A stretch of DNA of 64,000 nt from Chrysophaeum taylorii (GCA_029834535.1 JAQMWT010000392.1:31230-95229); one strand, 5' to 3'; counted from the stretch's first letter, positions 9,536 to 20,623 are shown. Made by a program: numbers and translations. Notes: a model not told the origin generated them from the sequence alone.

Positions 9536-10067
9536 CAAACAGACAGACAGACAAACAAACAGACAGACAGACAAACATCTGTCGATTAGTAGTTAGGAAG
9601 ACAGACAGACAGACAAACACACACCCCCCCCTCTTAGCAGTCGACATTTAAAGACAGACAAACAGGCGGCCCAAACTCGCCGCATCTACCGCGAGTGGGG
9701 GATCGCCAACGCATTAGGCCGGGCTCGCTGTGCCCTCACCGCCCTCACCCATGTCGCCGCCTCGGGGAACCCCGCCCAGGCCGCCCGATCCCAGCAGGAC
9801 GTCACCCTTCGTCGCACATACGTCCGGCGGCAGTATGCGTACGACCTACGGGCGGGGCCCGTCCTCTCTTCGCCTGCCCCACGCCTCGGCGATGACCCCG
9901 ACTAGGTCCCGCGTACTTATCTCCGCCCGTCAGGCACATCCCTCATACCCCACAAACCCACCCACATCCTTCATGCTCCCCACACACACCCCCCCGCTCT
10001 TAGCAGTCGACATTTAAAGACAGACAGACAAACAAACAGACAAACATCTGTCGATTAGTAGTTAGGA
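9536..10067. repeat. Simple repeats and recurrent end modules between helicase repeats and MULE
   Basis: (GACA)/(CAAA) runs at 9540-9575 and 9600-9615, the module TGTCGATTAGTAGTTAGG at 9580 and 10049, and a second module CTTAGCAGTCGACATTTAAA at about 9632 and 10000. Between them (9660-9990) is GC-rich sequence with two overlapping short ORFs; one frame (RRIYREWGIANALGRARCAL) looks coding but is too short to name. It may be another transposon fragment. Confidence 0.5.
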
Positions 10068-10070
10068 TTA

Positions 10071-10190
10071 TTATTAGGGAAAAGTCAAGTTTCCAACCAC
10101 CATGTATGTTTGGTCACCGTAAATCCCCAACAAGTTTGGTCACTTAAGTTTAGTCAATCCGTATCTTGGCTGACTAAACTTATGCTCGAG
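10071..10190. repeat. Outer terminal inverted repeat of the MULE pair (left)
   Basis: The ~115 bp here match, in inverse complement, 17338-17460: both contain AAAAGTCAAG, TCCAACCACCAT, GTTTGGTCACCGTAAA and CAACAAGTTTGGTCACTTAA in the same order. Identity is high but not perfect, as expected of a somewhat aged element. Confidence 0.8.
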
Positions 10191-10255
10191 GAAAGCAAGG
10201 ATAGGGCTCGCTGACAAAACAAGGCCCGCTGTGATCAAGCATTTGGAGGTTCTGC

Positions 10256-13200
10256 ATGTCGCGTCGTGACTCCGGAGCGTCCTTCGACTTCGACACGGAT
10301 GACGAGGAGGTCGATATCGACGAGGGCTTCGCTCAGGTCGAGCGGGACCGTGCTGGTATCACGCTGACGTCGGGCGACGACGACACCAAGAACGCCAAGC
10401 GTGGCCTGACGAAGGTTAACGACTGTGACAGATCGCCGCGTACGCTGTCGCAGCTCAGAATGTTCAAGCACCACGTTTCGCTGCTTTCACGCTACCCGAC
10501 GAAATCCGAATTTAGTATGTGCGTTCGGGAAGAGGCCGAGTTGCAGCCGAAGATGGTCGACACGGGGGGCAAGCAACAGCGTGCATAACATGATCAATAC
10601 CGCGACGGCGTTGTCGTTCAAGTGTAAAGTAGAGGGCTGCGGCTTCTTTAAGCGCGCTGCTCGTCGTGATGGGCTTATAGACTTCGTCGTCACGCATGAT
10701 GAACCTCACACAGGAGTTTTTACACCGACAAAAACCCAGCCCAAGTCGAACTACCGCGCAGAGCACTTCTTAGAGGCCGTGACGACCATCATCAAGAAGG
10801 GCTCTATGGAGAGCAAGTCAGGAGGCACTACTCGGAAAGGCGTCTGGTAGATGTCCACAACAACGTCATCAAGGAAAGGCTCAATGAGATGACGAACCGT
10901 GAGCATACACTCTCATCCGTCGAGAACATCTAGCTCAAGTCCATCCTAGCGCTCTTGGGAAACGAGGAGAGGAACGTGGTATCACCGGTGTCTTGCGCAG
11001 GTCTTGTTTGTGGCTGTTGTCCTGCGAGGATGTGCATGTGTGTGATCAAACTTGTAATGTTCTGACCAAACTTTGTGACAAAACTTGTGACTGTATGACC
11101 AAACGTGTGACTTTATGACCAAACTTTTGACTTGGTGACCAAACTTGTGACTTTATGATCAAACTTATGTCCGTGTGATCAAACTTTGTGAACTTGTAGC
11201 TTTCTGATCAAACTCTTTTGGTTTCGTGACCACACTTGAAAATCGTAGCTTAGTGTGTTAGTATACTTCGCCACATCTACATTCACGTGTGTGCATCAAA
11301 GTCACACTTGTCATTCTCTTAGGCGGAGTTGCACGCTTGCCAGCGCGCGTTGCGAGCCCACGGTCATGCGGTTAAGTTGTATGGCGCGAAACAAGGAGAT
11401 CTCCTGAAGGTATTCATGAAGAGGCTCAAGTCTGAGCACAAGTCGGAACAAGAGTTCAGGCATGGCTCCGACAGGAGCCGGTACAAGAGCTTAGACCTCA
11501 ACGACTACAAGATCCCTGAAACGCTGCAGTCACCTGCCTTGGCTGATAGGAAGTTCTTCTTAGGTTATGTCGTCGTGTCGAAACCCGCCATACGCATGAT
11601 GAATGCGGGCCTCCTGCGCCGGCAGGCGTTTATTGACGGCGCTCACTGCCTCGACAACCAGGTGATGATTTCTGTGACCGGCCGTGATGCCAACAACCAC
11701 CTCGTGATGATATCCACTTCGCGGTGGAACATGACCGAGTCTGCGGAATCGATCGGCAAGGTCATTAAACTGACCGTCGAGAACATCCCGCACAGAAACT
11801 GTCAGGGATTCGTCATAGTACAGGACTTCCAAAGGGAGGCCTCATAGCGCACGTCACCGTGAGTGACCTCGCTAGCACCATTTGATTCCTCGTCTAATTC
11901 CGATTCCTGCGCAGCATACGCCCGAGGCCGACGCCTTCTCGTGCAGTAAGTCTTTGATGAACTGTTTACTCTTCGTGAATACGTCCTATTCACAGTGAAC
12001 CACGGCAGCGAGAACATCGCAAAGATCGCGGAATCCGGGGACGCCGCTATCTTTCGTCGCTTTGTTGAGGCGCCTACGAAGGCGGCCAGCGACGCTTTTC
12101 ATGCCGAACTTTCTCCCAAGGCCCAGCGTTGGGTGAGTCATAATCTCCTCGTGGCATTGAGTTTTCTGGCACTACAGGTTGCCAGTCGGCGCGAATATGC
12201 GCGAAAGCATCTGAACGATCAGGAAGCAGACACCGTCACAGTGTTAGACGGGCCCAGGGCACTCTTTGGCACGAGTACGAACAACCCGGCGGAGGCTTTC
12301 AACAAGAAGCACATCAACGCGAGGTTATGCAACGGACCCAAGTCCCTCCAGACCTTGTTCGCTGAGCAGGCAACGACCTACGCGGATACGAGCGCAGCGG
12401 CCATCCGGTGCGCAAAAACCGGCGAGAGGCTCACGTGAGTCTTCCTCGTGTTCGGATGCAAATTGTTGCGTCATTAGTTTCGTCTTGTCTTCGATCAAAA
12501 TAGCGTGTTTTCGGCCAATAATCTCAAGGGTCTCAACCATCTCAAATACGTACGGGCCTACGGGCCTTTGTCTTTTCAGATCAAACTCCCGTTGTTATGT
12601 TCACACTTGTCGGGTTGTTCTATGTGATATCTAAGCGTGAACCGTAGGCCCAACTACAATAATGATGCCCAAGTCAAGGTTGCAAAAAGCAAGACCCGGA
12701 TAACAAGAGTTCAGCCTTACGGCGGCGGCGCTGGGGCCAATAAGGGGACGTTCTTGGTGTATGTCAAAGGTGACAACAATCAGCAACTTACGTCCGTCGT
12801 TGTTATCGGGCAGAAGGGATACGTGAATTTTGAAGATTCGGAGCAACTCGACGTACTTTCCTGTAGCTGTGGCAACTACGCGTTCTCTCGCTTGCCGTGC
12901 GTTTGCATGATTGGAGCTCAGATAGCTCGCGGTGAGCATGCTGAGGATCTCTATCCACTTTGGACCACGACGCAGCGTTGGGAAAATCAATATCGGGTCG
13001 GGGGGGTGTTTCCGATTCTCAACGCAACGGAAATTGAATCGGCGCAAGGAGAAATTGAAGCCGAATGCAAAGAAGCTGGTGAGGAGTTTGAGCCTTGGCT
13101 GCCATCCGCGATCGGGCCCCGACGGACAGGCAGGCCAAAGAACGACCAACGCCAAGAATCCTCGCTGCGGAAGAATACGGGGTCGGGGTCAAAGAAGGAC

Positions 13201-13869
13201 CGGAAGCGAGCACGAAAAGAAATGGCCAAGACGTTCGCCGGGTTGGACCCAAAAGGAACTGCAGCCCGGGTCGCCAGTAAAAAGCGGAGGAAAGGAGGCC
13301 GCAAAGCAACCGAGCCTACCGAGCCTCCCGCGTCTACCGAGCCTCCCGCGTCTACCGAGCCTACCGAGCGTGCCGCGTCTCCCGCGTATACCGAGCCCAC
13401 CGAGCCTCCCGCGTCTACCGAGCCTCCCGCGTCGACCGGGCCCCCAAACAAGCAGCAGAAAGAGTCGTCTACAAGCTCGTTTCCTCCCTGGTGGCCAACA
13501 GACAAAGAAGCGTGGGACCGTGCGCGCGCCGAGCTCACCACCACCCTCAATATGCTTACGGCGCACGGAAGGAGTGTCAAATCAGTCCGGGTGATGGCTT
13601 CGGATGTGCCATATCCCGCTGCGCAGCCTAAACACGACGTTCCTGGAACAGTCACCTACGCCAGAAACAAGTTCGCCGTCACGTACGACAACGGGGACGA
13701 TACGGAGCGGTATGATGCGAACGACGAAGACAAGGGAATCCTTGCCGAGCTGAGTATGGGGTACTTCTTACCTTTCGAGAACGATTCGGTGCGATATTTG
13801 AAGCCGAGTTCAATGATGTGTGTTTTTATGGGAGTGTCCAAGAATGTTTGTAGCAGCGAGCTCGTGTGA
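10256..13869 (+). pseudogene. MULE transposase (zinc finger, DDE core, SWIM finger, Tudor-like tail), frameshifted
   Basis: Coding blocks in order. 10256-10570 is an acidic N-terminus. 10590-10800 carries a MuDR-type finger (FKCKVEGCGFFKR and HDEPHTG). 10826-10985 is broken by a stop. 11329-11858 is the DDE core start with IDGAHC, DANNHLVMIS, then the DxxKGGLIA region (frameshift near 11825). 11915-11945 and 11996-12432 follow, separated by 56 bp (11859-11914, GTGAGT..GCAG) and 50 bp (11946-11995, GTAAGT..CACAG) introns; they give AFSCMNHGSEN and STNNPAEAFNKKH, typical MULE blocks. From about 12650 comes VDL-type context and a SWIM-like finger (CSCGNYAFSRLPCVC), then Pro/Thr repeats (TEPPAS), then VTYDNGDDTERYDANDED, which resembles a Tudor/PWWP-like fold. 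The right-hand copy lacks the frameshift at ~10578, so this copy is the damaged one. Confidence 0.75.
11035..11240. repeat. Array of TGACCAAACTT-type motifs inside a transposase intron
   Basis: About ten copies of TGA(C/T)CAAACTT lie at ~20 bp intervals, between two coding blocks of the transposase. The same undecamer fills the terminal and subterminal parts of both MULEs (10095-10180, 14690-15200, 16110-16175, 17345-17430), which suggests transposase binding sites. Confidence 0.7.
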
Positions 13870-13979
13870 CCCCACGGTCCTATCGGGCATGTACACCCAA
13901 CGCACTCGACACGGAAACAACAGGCTTCGTGCAGGAATCCAATCAATCAGGACGGCCTACGCGTGCTCCACCGGCCGGA

Positions 13980-14522
13980 AAGCCTCGCTCCAAGAAAAGG
14001 ACCCAGTGCGCCATGTTCTCCGCTCGTTCAACAAGGCTCACAGGTGACTTGTTTATTTCCAAGCTCCCGCGTCGACTTCAAATCCATGGTTCATTAACGC
14101 CCGGGGGGCACTTCGACATAGCCGTGTGGTTGCCTCGACAAGACCGCCAACGACAACCTCCACAACACTATCAAGAGGCACCCTCCTTAGAACCTCTGAT
14201 GCGCGCTCTCGACCCTGAATCGATTCGCAAAGACGCTCTCCCTCTCGGATTTTGGGATCCAGAATGGGATGATCCGTGTCACGCTGACCATTTACCTTTG
14301 TCTTTTGGCGTCTGCCTCTTGCCGAAGAATGGCGGACGACCACGGCAACAGCACCATGGTGAGTCGCGGTATGGGATGCTCCTACGATGGAAGGTGCGAG
14401 AATGGGCCCAGCTTAACCGCGTCAAGCCGTGGGAAACTGCTGGCGAGGCCGCGCGTCGCAGCCCTCAATATGCGAAGCTCCTTGCGTATCGCCGCGCTGT
14501 CTTAGGACGGACCTCCTTCTAA
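13980..14522 (+). CDS. Second open reading frame of the MULE, unknown function
   Basis: Follows the transposase stop in another frame. The recognisable part is LEPLMRALDPESIRKDALPL then GFWDPEWDDPCHADHLPLSF. The right-hand copy on the minus strand (15463-15747) has the related LLAQFLEVVEFRVLNPESII then KDALPLEFWDAEWGDPSHAD, so this peptide is conserved between the two elements and was probably translated. It could be a last exon of the transposase or a separate accessory protein. No family is recognised. Confidence 0.4.
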   Translation, partial: KPRSKKRTQCAMFSARSTRLTGDLFISKLPRRLQIHGSLTPGGHFDIAVWLPRQDRQRQPPQHYQEAPSLEPLMRALDPESIRKDALPLGFWDPEWDDPCHADHLPLSFGVCLLPKNGGRPRQQHHGESRYGMLLRWKVREWAQLNRVKPWETAGEAARRSPQYAKLLAYRRAVLGRTSF

Positions 14523-15650
14523 GGCGGTCATGGGGGGGTGTCCATGCCGCGCGTGTAACGCCACGGTAGATTCTGCGTAGCTGCAGCACCTAGCTTTCTT
14601 TTTAAAAGCATTTTCGCACCAAAAGCGCTCACGCGCCCCCTTAAAAAGCCTCCTTAAGTTTGATTTAAAAAGCCGAAGTTTGGTCAATACTGTGGAAGTT
14701 TGAGGAGTAGTGATCAAACTTGTTGACCAAACTTACAAGGAAATTAATCAAACTTTTAGGGTTGATTGATCAAACTTAATGCAACTTCGGAGTGACCAAA
14801 CTTAACTGACCTAACTTCTATGGAAATTGACCACACATGTGAGTTTTTCCTCAATCGTACATCAAAATCGAGCAAACATGAAAGAAATTCACCAAACTTT
14901 TTGACCAAACTTGACGGATCCCTAATAATAATAATAAGGGATCGGTAACCCTAATAATAATAATAAGGGATCGGTCAAGTTTGGTCAAAAAGTTTGGTGA
15001 ATTTCTTTCATGTTTGCTCGATTTTGATGTATGATTAAGGAAAAACTCACATGTGTGGTCAATTTCCATAGAAGTTAGGTCAGTTAAGTTTGGTCACTCC
15101 GAAGTTGCATTAAGTTTGATCAATCAACCCTAAAAGTTTGATTAATTTCCTTGTAAGTTTGGTCAACAAGTTTGATCACTACTCCTCAAACTTCCACAGT
15201 ATTGACCAAACTTCGGCTTTTTAAATCAAACTTAAGGAGGCTTTTTAAGGGGGCGCGTGAGCGCTTTTGGTGCGAAAATGCTTTTAAAAAGAAAGCTAGG
15301 TGCTGCAGCTACGCAGAATCTACCGTGGCGTTACACGCGCGGCATGGACACCCCCCCATGACCGCCTTAGAAGGAGGTCCGTCCTAAGACAGCACGGCGA
15401 TACGCAAGGAGAGCGGGCAGCGACACGCGGCCCCGAGAGCAGATTCCCACGGCTTGGCGTACTTAAGCTGGGCCCATTCTCGTACCTTCCATCGTTCGTA
15501 GAAGCCACCCAAACCGCGACTCACCACGGTGGTGTTGCCGTGGTCGTGCGTCATTCTTCAACAACAAGCGGACATAGGACACCAGACTTACACGGTCTGC
15601 GTGAGACGGATCACCCCATTCTGCATCCCAAAACTCGAGAGGGAGCGCGT
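14300..15650. repeat. Large palindrome at the tail-to-tail MULE junction
   Basis: Arms of about 650 bp are inverted around ~14944; 14502-14717 and 15172-15387 translate identically on opposite strands. The centre (14915-14973) holds two copies of CCCTAATAATAATAATAAGG. A few substitutions (for example near 14850 versus 15035) show that the arms are old enough to differ or are separate copies. Confidence 0.85.
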
Positions 15651-16397
15651 CTTTGATAATCGACTCGGGGTTGAGAACGCGAAACTCGACGACCTCGAGA
15701 AACTGCGCGAGCAACGCCCCTCGAGCACCCAAAGATTGTAGTCCCACACTTGTGCGGGACCGTACAGGACCACGTTCAGGAGTTCCTCACCGTCGCGTAC
15801 CCGATCCGGAGTTAGCTGTCTAGCTTGATCATGGGACGGCAACGCGAGCACGTGCCGTTACGCCAGCATAAACAACTCGCACGACCGTAAGAGAACACCT
15901 CCTTATCCTCCTCCTCCTCGCGCATCTCGACAACCCCGCCCTGCCGCAAGATCTCCCCGGGAGCTGCTGCTGCACCGTCGAGCACTGTACGAGAAAGTCG
16001 GCAAATACAAGCTGCGGCGCGAAGGGATGTCAAGACGTCGACAGCCTCGTTCCGGAAGATCGCCGACACCACCCCTGTAATTCTAACCCAGTCATCAGTA
16101 CGAGTCTAAAATATGACAAGTTTGATGTGATTGTTCGAAATTTGATCACACCAAATTGAATGCCTCCAAGTTTGACCATACACACGCATCAACATGCGAA
16201 TACTCGCAGAACAACATACAAACAAGGCCTGCGCAAGACAACGCTGATACCACGCTGTTTCGTCGCCCAAGATTATTCGGATGCGCCTTATTAGTTCGAT
16301 GTTTATGACAGACTACAGCGAACGATCCCGGTTCGTCATCTCGTGCCTTTAGCGGATGACACTGTTGCAGATGTCTATCAAACGCATATGCCGAGAA

Positions 16398-16717
16398 GAG
16401 CCGCCTGACAGACTGAATAACTAACTAACTAACTTCAGACCTCTCCCGAGCATGGGAGCCAGGCCGGACCGGCAGGAGCCGGTGCGGAATCACAGAGGCA
16501 AATCACGCAGTTGTGGGGCAGGGGCGAGGGACGAGGACGGACTCGTTGATGGTGGACCGCCACTGCGCGGTCTTGTGCGAGGTCGTGCAAAAGCGTCGCA
16601 GGCCGCGGACGTGTTGGTCCACGAACAATCGACCTGTCCGTCGCGCTCTGCCCAACCGAGCGAACCCCATCCCAACACGGACTTTCCGGGTGCTAACCGG
16701 CCAGCGAGCCGCCTGAC
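16398..16717 (-). mobile_element. 5'-truncated LINE 3' end with (TTAG)n tail, inserted in MULE
   Basis: A 296 bp insertion (16410-16705) flanked by a 12 bp target-site duplication GAGCCGCCTGAC at 16398 and 16706. On the minus strand it ends with the non-coding 3' block CCTGGCTCCCATGCTCGGGA and a (TTAG)n tail. Upstream it reads TTSHKTAQWRSTINES, the last residues of a LINE reverse transcriptase protein. The same 3' block occurs at 17927-18294 and 47372-47732. Confidence 0.8.
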
Positions 16718-17337
16718 GACTTGCCCTCCATAAAGCCCTTGATGAGGACCGACACGGCCTCGCAGAAGTGTGCTTCGCGCGATAGCTGGATCTTTGTCGG
16801 CAAGAAGGTTCGGAGCAGGTGTGCCTTTTAGCACATGTGACGGTATTGTCTACTTGCACATCACAACGACCAGCACGCACATAAACGCTGCATCTTACAT
16901 ATAGCACTTGAACGACAGCGCTGTCGCGCTGTAGACCATGATGTTGTACGCGCCGTCAACTTGCCGCCCGTGTCGAACATCATCTGCTGCAAGTCGGCCT
17001 CGAGAACACACCTGCTGAACTTGGCATCTTGGTCAGATCGAGTAAAGTGGAGCCTCGTATTTGCGCGCTCTGAGCTGCGACAGCGTACTCGGCGATCTCT
17101 CGTAGTCGTTTACCTTCGTCTGGGCACGCGACTTCTTGTTTTCTTTCTCGGCGTCGTGGTCAACCGACGTCGGCGTGTTACCACCACGCTCCCGCTCGAC
17201 CTGAGCGAAGCCCGCATCGATACCGTGTTCGTTTCGAAGTCGAAGGACGATCCGGAGTCACAGCGCGACGTGGAGAACCGCTGAAAGCTTGATCACGGCG
17301 GGCCTTGTTTTGTCATCGAACCGTATGTTTGCTCTCT

Positions 17338-17460
17338 AAGAGTACAAGTTTAGTCAACCAAGAGACGGATTGACCAAACTTAAGTGACCAAACTTGTTGA
17401 AGGTTTACGGTGACCAAACTTATATGGTGGTTGGAAGCTTGACTTTTCCCTTACTATTAT
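17338..17460. repeat. Outer terminal inverted repeat of the MULE pair (right)
   Basis: Inverse complement of 10071-10190, ending CCCTTACTATTATTAG. Substitutions relative to the left copy are scattered. The flanking bases on the two sides show no shared target-site duplication. Confidence 0.8.
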
Positions 17461-17917
17461 TAGTGTTCGGACTCGAGTTGAACCCCGCAGTCACATCGAT
17501 CACTTCGCTGGTGGACGTCTACGCCGGCTCGGTGCGGCCTCTTGTCATCTGCTCGCGCGTGCTCGCCGTTCGCGCGCCAATCCTGATCACGGAGCTCTCT
17601 CCTCGACCATCGCCACTGTCGGAATATGGTTTGATCAGTGCCGACGGCTCGACACGCCACACTCCATAGCCCGTCGTTCGCAGTCCCAATCCGCGCGATG
17701 CACAGCGCCTCCGCCGACTTACGGACGCCCCACTCCGTTGACACGATCCCCACACGACATGGGAGGTAAACTGGGTAGAGAGTCCGTGGAGCGCTTTAAG
17801 ATGGACAACACGTCGCACTATCAACCTCTGCGCGTCCCGGAACCGGGTCCTCGGGCCACCGCGCTGGGATCCGAGACTTGCGCAACCCGCGTGCGAGGTC
17901 GGCGAGGTCCGCCGACA
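17461..17917. other. Unassigned sequence
   Basis: No convincing gene or repeat. Short ORFs on both strands have GC-rich host-like composition but no recognised motif; it may be an old transposon remnant. Confidence 0.3.
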
Positions 17918-17924
17918 TCGTCTT

Positions 17925-17971
<47 letters not shown>

Positions 17972-18303
17972 TTTCGGACCTCTCCCGGGCATGGGAGCCA
18001 GGCTGGGCCGACAGGAGCCGGTCCAGGATCACAGAGCAAAATCACACAGTTGAGGTAGAGGCGAGGTATGAAAAGGCGTTGATGGCGGACCGCCACTGCG
18101 CGCGGTCTTGTGCGAGGTCGTGCCCACGAGTTGAAGGGGATATCGCATTTCCGGAGTGCCTTGGCGAGCGTCCTCCCGTACGTCATCTGCGGAGCCCCCG
18201 GTGGGCGCTTGGAGCGGACCCAAGACGAGAGCATCTTGCGAGGGAGTCGGGAGAAGGGCATGCGGGCGACGTTACCAGCCCAGAGGAGCTAGCGTCGTCT
18301 TTA
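17918..18303 (-). mobile_element. 5'-truncated LINE 3' end with long (TTAG)n tail
   Basis: The insertion at 17927-18294 is flanked by TCGTCTTTA (17918 and 18295). The tail, read on the plus strand, is (AACT)n of about eleven units at 17927-17972. On the minus strand it encodes LWAGNVARMPFSRLPRKM, then GAPQMTYGRTLAKALRKCDI: the characteristic C-terminal end of LINE ORF2 proteins (RWxGHVARMxxxRLPRxxL ... GRPxxTY). It is the longest plain copy of this family in the window. Confidence 0.85.
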
Positions 18304-20469
18304 CCGTACAACATGCACGCACGTTGAAGTCTACTGTACTGACGTGGCCGGAGGGCGGTGAGCATGCAGAGGCGCGAACACACACCAGCATCGGCCAGAC
18401 CGTTGGTGCCCAGCAGGACTCTTCGTCGCGCCTCTCCTTGGCGACAGAACGAAATGCCCTTCGATCCGGCTATCCTTCTCTTCGCCATTCCCTGGCTTGG
18501 CGGCGACGAGTCCATCGTTCCTAGCCAGATCAGCAAGCAAAGCCTACTCAGTGCTCTCCTTGGTAGCGTCGTCATCGTAGGCTTGCTCGTCGTCGAGATC
18601 ATCGCTGTCGTTGTCGGACTAGGCGCACCCATAGCCCGCTTCATGGAAGCCGTTTTTGTCGACCCCACCGGCTTTCGCCGTCGAAACCTCGCTTTTTCAA
18701 TGCCGGTTTTGCTTGCGCGTCGTCATCTCGAAGAACAAAGACTCTCCAACATTCTTATTCGTCGGCTTGTCGTCGGTCAGCCACGGGTCGTCTGCTTCTG
18801 GAGGTCGTCGCTGGGGATGATGATCATCTTGTCAGCCGCCTCAAGCTTTTTCGAGGTTCTTCCTGGAGCCCCGATCTCAACCACGCGTGCGCCGGTCTCC
18901 TCCAGATGTATTCCCTCCTCGTCCTTGAGCGGAGCCCGTAGCTCGACACATTTTCACCCTCGAGTTTCTTTCGCGGCACGACACCGAAATTCTAAGAGCC
19001 GCGGGTCGCGGATGGCAGCGCCACTCACTCCCATGGACCTATAAGGACCCATCGCGCGGGAGACGGCCGTGCCATCACGACCGTAGCCAGTTGCGGAACA
19101 CAAACCACGCCGCACTCGGGGAGCACCCGCACCGTATACTCCCGAGCCCACGCCATTCGGGGAGGATGATGGTGCGAGGGATCAGCAAGGGTAACACAGC
19201 GACGGACGAGCAACCTCGGTGGAGCACGACGGTAGACATGGAAAGAAAATGGCGAGTTGGCTGGGCAAATCACGTCGTCGCAGCACCACTCCTTGATTCG
19301 GACGCGAACGGCGCGGCGTAAGGCGTAGTCGCTCGAGCCTGTGCTGTAAAAGTCGTTACACCGATGTCTTGATCGGAAAGATGCTCGCGTTCATGAAACG
19401 CAACACATTAGCGATGGGTCAAACTCATAGCACGCTGGTCGCGGTTGGCAAAAAAGGGAGCATGATAACGCACGAGATCGGGGGGATGTAAGCGCGTTGA
19501 GGAGAGGGGACTTCTCTCTGACGTAGACGCCGCCGGAAGGCCAGACAATGAGATCGCATGGTGTCGCTAAGGCCTCTCCATGTGCAACGTAACCTCGTTG
19601 GCACACGACGTCGTCGAAGCAAACGTAAGCGGTCGTAGGATGGCCTCAGTCGCGGGCTCGCACCCAAGTTGCGTGTCGGCCCGTTATTCTTTGATGGGTG
19701 TCAAATTTGACAGCAACAGTAGTCAGAGAGAAGAAATAAAAAGGAGCGAGGGATGAGGAACAGACCGCGTTTGCGAGCGAAGTGACATCGACAGTGAAGA
19801 AAACTATAGAAGACCAATGAGTCAAACGCGCATCGCACGAAGAAAATCATTTCAGACTCCCACCACGTGGACGCGCTACGTGAGCTCAAAACTCGCCGCA
19901 GACGTAGAAAAAACAACAACACCAACAGTAATGAGAACGCCGAACAACACCGAAATTCGGTGTTGTTCGAGAATTCGGAAATCTTGCCACGTGGCTAATA
20001 AGAAGTATCCTTGAGTCAGCTCTGATGACTATCATTTTTTGCTGCAGAAAATGGCAAAATATAAAGTACGTACGGCATATTGATGAGACACATCTTCTCG
20101 AGAAGGCGGAAGATGGTAATAGACGAGGACATTCACGGGGCGGGCGGCGCGAGCATGGGTAGACCGGAATACCGGCGCGCGGTGCGTCACGCGCAGGCGG
20201 TACAGAGCGAGGTCGTAGGGAGGTGGCAGGCAGGGAAGGTGTGAATTCGGACGAGTAGGAGAACAAAACAAGACCAGCAGTCGCAGGAGCTGAGACAGCA
20301 GGATGGCACACGGGTCGTCGAGCGCCACAAGAGCCTGTCTTCGAAAAAGCCGGTGTGCCATATTGGTGGTGGCTGTTGAGGTGGTGGTCTTTGTTGAGTA
20401 TGCATTCTGATTGGCCGTCAGGTGCCGGCGATGTGGTAGTGGCGATAAAAAACAGAACGAGGCACGAAA

Positions 20470-20505
<36 letters not shown>

Positions 20506-20623
20506 ATACAGGCCGTCAGGCATCGGTCACGAATCGGTAAGGCCTGCGCAAAAGAAGGATGGCAAGTAAGTCTCAAACCCCGAGGCGACGCCTCAGCTCT
20601 GGGAAATAAGGAAGGCGAGCGAG
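18304..20623. other. Long gene-poor stretch, content largely unassigned
   Basis: ORFs up to 228 aa exist on the plus strand (18358-19044) but have no recognisable domain. One minus-strand frame near 18600 encodes an acidic run (SDNDSDDLDDEQAYDDDATK) that looks coding but is interrupted by stops. A (GAT)n microsatellite lies at about 20471-20512. A perfect short palindrome is listed separately. Confidence 0.4.
19941..19969. repeat. Perfect 14-bp inverted repeat with 1-nt spacer
   Basis: CGAACAACACCGAA, one A, then its exact reverse complement. It could form a cruciform or RNA hairpin. It lies in gene-free sequence with no link to a recognised element. Confidence 0.8.

Larger units (their letters stand above)
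10068..14944 (+). mobile_element. Mutator-like (MULE) transposon, left member of a tail-to-tail pair
   Basis: Starts with ATTATTATTAGGG followed by GTCAAGTTT, and ends near 14944 with the inverted counterpart (CAAACTTGAC then CCCTAATAATAA), so it has terminal inverted repeats. Long subterminal regions carry many copies of TGACCAAACTT on either strand. Inside lies a transposase gene (10256-13869) with short introns, and a second reading frame at about 13980-14522. Long inverted ends with a MULE-type transposase and SWIM finger place it in the Mutator superfamily. Frameshifts make it non-autonomous now. No clear target-site duplication was found around the pair. Confidence 0.75.
14945..17460 (-). 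mobile_element. Mutator-like transposon, right member of the pair, internally deleted
   Basis: Inverted relative to the left MULE and about half its length. It keeps the inner end (14974 on), the second-ORF region (15463-15747), a motif-rich patch (16100-16175), the MuDR N-terminal exon (17284 down to about 16880, with FDTGGKL then ATALSFKC in frame) and the outer terminal repeat (17338-17460). The SWIM and most of the DDE region are missing. A LINE fragment interrupts it at 16410-16705. Confidence 0.7.

Noticed and set aside
18358-19044. 228-codon plus-strand frame
   Set aside because: No domain, mixed codon bias, and part lies over LINE-adjacent sequence; not enough support for a gene.
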